This document shows positions 62,172 to 64,000 of a DNA stretch of 64,000 nucleotides, piece after piece. How positions within the stretch are numbered: position 1 is the first letter of the stretch; each line of letters starts with the position of its first letter. The DNA comes from Streptomyces sp. NBC_01788 (GTDB lineage Bacteria; Actinomycetota; Actinomycetes; Streptomycetales; Streptomycetaceae). The notes below the pieces were generated by a model. That model did not search any database and was not told the DNA's origin. It saw only the letters and a list, made by a program, of their open reading frames with translations. Position numbers and translations under genes: made by a program. The stretch lies in contig NZ_CP109090.1 of NCBI RefSeq assembly GCF_035917575.1, positions 3,906,001 to 3,970,000 of the forward strand, read 5' to 3'.

Positions 62172-63955
62172 GTGACGACGCTGAAGGGCGCGCGGGAGCG
62201 CTGGGTGCGCACGGGCGGGGTCGAGCTGTGCGTGGCCGAACTGGGCGATGCGGGGCAGCCCACGGTCGTCCTGGTGCACGGCTATCCGGACAGCAAGGAG
62301 GTCTGGTCCGAGGTCGCCGAGCACCTCGTCGGCCGCTTCCACGTCGTGCTCTACGACGTCCGCGGACACGGCCGCTCCACCGCGCCGCGGCCCCTGCGCG
62401 GGGGCTTCACCCTCGACAAGCTGACCGACGACTTCCTGGCGGTCGCGGACGCGGTGAGCCCGGACAGGCCGGTGCACCTGGTGGGCCACGACTGGGGCTC
62501 GGTGCAGGCCTGGGAGTTCGTCAGTGTCCGGCGCACCGAGGGCCGGATCGCCTCCTTCACCTCGGTGTCCGGCCCCTCCCTCGACCACTTCGGCCACTGG
62601 ATCGCCGGGCGCGTCAGGCGCCCCACCCCGCGCCGGGCAGTCCAGCTCCTCGGCCAGGGCGCCAAGTCCTGGTACGTGTACCTGCTGCACACGCCGAGGC
62701 TGCCCGAGCTGGCCTGGCGCGGCCCGCTCGGCAAACGCTGGCCCGGCATTCTGCGGCGCATCGAGAAGATCCCCGGCGACGACTACCCGACCTCCTCGCT
62801 GCCCCGGGACGCGGCCCACGGCGCCTGGCTGTACCGGGACAACGTGCGAGCCCGGCTGCGCGGACCACGGGCGGACGCCCACGCGCACGCGCCGGTGCAG
62901 CTCATCACCCCGCTCGACGACGCCTTCCTCTCGGAGTGCCTGTACGACGGCCTGGAGCAGTGGGCCCCCGGCCTGGTGCGCCGCACGCTTCCCGCCGGCC
63001 ATTGGGTCCCGCGCACCCGGCCCGACCAACTGGCGGCCTGGATCACCCAGTTCGTCACGGCCACCGAGAGCGGGCAGCCGCAGCCGGCCGCCACCGGGAA
63101 GTACGCCGATCGCTTCGCCGGGCAGCTCGTGCTGGTCACCGGCGCGGGCAGCGGCATCGGACGGGCCACGGCGACGCCTTCGCCCGGGCAGGCGGGCGCG
63201 TGGTGGCCGTCGACCGGGACGCCGAGGCCGCGACCCGCACCGCCGAGCAGTCCCGGCAGCTCGGGGCTCCGGCCGCCTGGGCCGAGGCAGTGGACGTCTC
63301 CGACGAGCAGGCCATGGAGAAGCTGGCCGGGAAGGTCCATGCCGAGTACGGAGTGGTGGACGTCCTGGTGAACAACGCGGGCGTCGGCCTGTCCGGCTCG
63401 TTCTTCGACCACACCCCCGAGGACTGGCGGAAGGTCCTCGACGTCAATCTGTGGGGAGTGATCCACGGCTGCCGCCTGTTCGGGAGGCGGATGGCCGAGC
63501 GGGGCCAGGGCGGACACATCGTCAACACCGCGTCCGCGGCGGCGTACCAGCCGTCGAAGGCCCTGCCCGCCTACAGCACCTCCAAGGCGGCGGTGCTGAT
63601 GCTGAGCGAGTGCCTGCGCGCGGAACTGGCAGGGCGGGGGATCGGCGTCACGGCGGTCTGTCCCGGCTTCGTCGATACCGCCATCACGTCCACGGCGCAC
63701 TTCACGGGCGTCGACACGGAGGAGCAACAGCGGCGCAGACAGCGCGCGGCCCGCCTCTACGGGCTGCGCGGTTACCCGCCGGAGAAGGTGGCCGACGCGA
63801 TCCTGCGCGCGGTGGTGCGCGACGAGGCGGTGGTGGCGGTGACGCCGGAGGCCCGTCTCCTGCGCGCCATGTCCCGCTTCAGCCCGCGGGCTCGACGCCG
63901 GCTCGCGCGGGCGAAACCACCGCTGGGTACCGCGGATCCGGGCCAACGCGTCTGA
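62172..63955 (+). pseudogene. EphD-like alpha/beta-hydrolase and SDR fusion, broken by a frameshift
   Basis: GTG 62172 follows GGAGGAGAA. The first frame gives an alpha/beta-hydrolase (about 1-300; VLVHGYPDSKEVW, nucleophile-elbow region VGHDWGS with Asp as in epoxide hydrolases, late His in AGHWVP), then a linker and the SDR start LVLVTGAGSGIGRAT. Near 63170 the reading frame shifts by -1, and the other frame continues the SDR: VDVLVNNAGVGLSG, catalytic Ser and YSTSK (Tyr/Lys) to a stop at 63955. Rejoined, about 594 residues, the length of mycobacterial EphD. A one-base loss or a sequencing error is likely. Confidence 0.8.
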
Positions 63956-63967
63956 ATCGGCGGCCAG

Positions 63968-64000
63968 TTGTCCACAGGTATGGGCCCCCGGCCTGTGGAC
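63968..64000. other. DnaA-like boxes at the window end
   Basis: TTGTCCACA at 63968-63976 and TGTGGAC at 63994-64000 (cut by the edge) face each other. Confidence 0.4.

Overview
The window is a stretch of Streptomyces chromosome. Overall GC is very high, third codon positions are strongly G/C, and many genes start with GTG or TTG. Several families are typical of the genus: a tandem pair of SigB-like sigma factors, ANTAR proteins, an SSI-type protease inhibitor, the Sco/ECuC/DtpA copper relay, bifunctional primase-polymerase proteins and RsbW-like ATP-binding proteins. Gene order matches, from memory, the core-genome segment of S. coelicolor/S. lividans that runs from upp and tadA through sigF/sigN to dtpA, pheA and serS. 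No biosynthetic gene cluster and no CRISPR array were seen.

Layout. 1-7.6 kb: a truncated CopC-CopD copper protein, an HhH-GPD DNA repair protein, upp, tadA with its partner, and tRNA-Ser(CGA). 7.6-10.8 kb: a Dabb protein and the sigF-like and sigN-like sigma genes. 11.1-15.1 kb: a MarR regulator, a DHA2 exporter with three beta-sandwich domains fused to its tail, and a YceI protein carrying a related domain. 15.2-21.7 kb: two GAF-ANTAR regulators, an F420-type oxidoreductase, a TetR/MFS pair with a clear operator, an atypical response regulator and a DUF2797 protein.

22.4-25.9 kb: a decayed integrative element inserted in tRNA-Arg(ACG). It is bounded by 44-bp direct repeats and holds an IS remnant, an intact Tat-exported flavin oxidase, a truncated DUF3631 ATPase and the C-terminal stub of a tyrosine integrase. 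26-36.9 kb: tRNA-Ser(GCT), an SSI-like inhibitor, a 1707-residue PAS/degenerate-kinase/receiver protein with a 10-residue tandem repeat, an acyl-CoA ligase, a SigE-family sigma factor, a small Gln/Asn-rich secreted protein, a primase-polymerase and tRNA-Ser(TGA). 37-47.4 kb: an HtrA-like protease, a glycerophosphodiesterase, two RsbW-like ATPases, a SpoIIE-type phosphatase with a substituted metal ligand, aminopeptidase P and a candidate small RNA. 47.6-54 kb: the copper/DtpA island. 54-64 kb: pheA, a DnaA-box-rich gap, serS with an HAD gene, an aberrant class II tRNA-like gene, a four-gene ABC exporter operon and a frameshifted EphD-like alpha/beta-hydrolase-SDR fusion.

How genes connect. 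Sigma/anti-sigma elements recur (SigF/SigN, two RsbW-like ATPases, one SpoIIE-type phosphatase) but no STAS anti-anti-sigma gene is present. Extracellular copper handling is represented by YcnI, Sco, ECuC, CopCD and DtpA. Three serine tRNAs, serS and a serine-like aberrant tRNA all fall in this one window. About ten genes have a TANNNT-like -10 box 6-7 bases before the start codon, which points to leaderless transcription.
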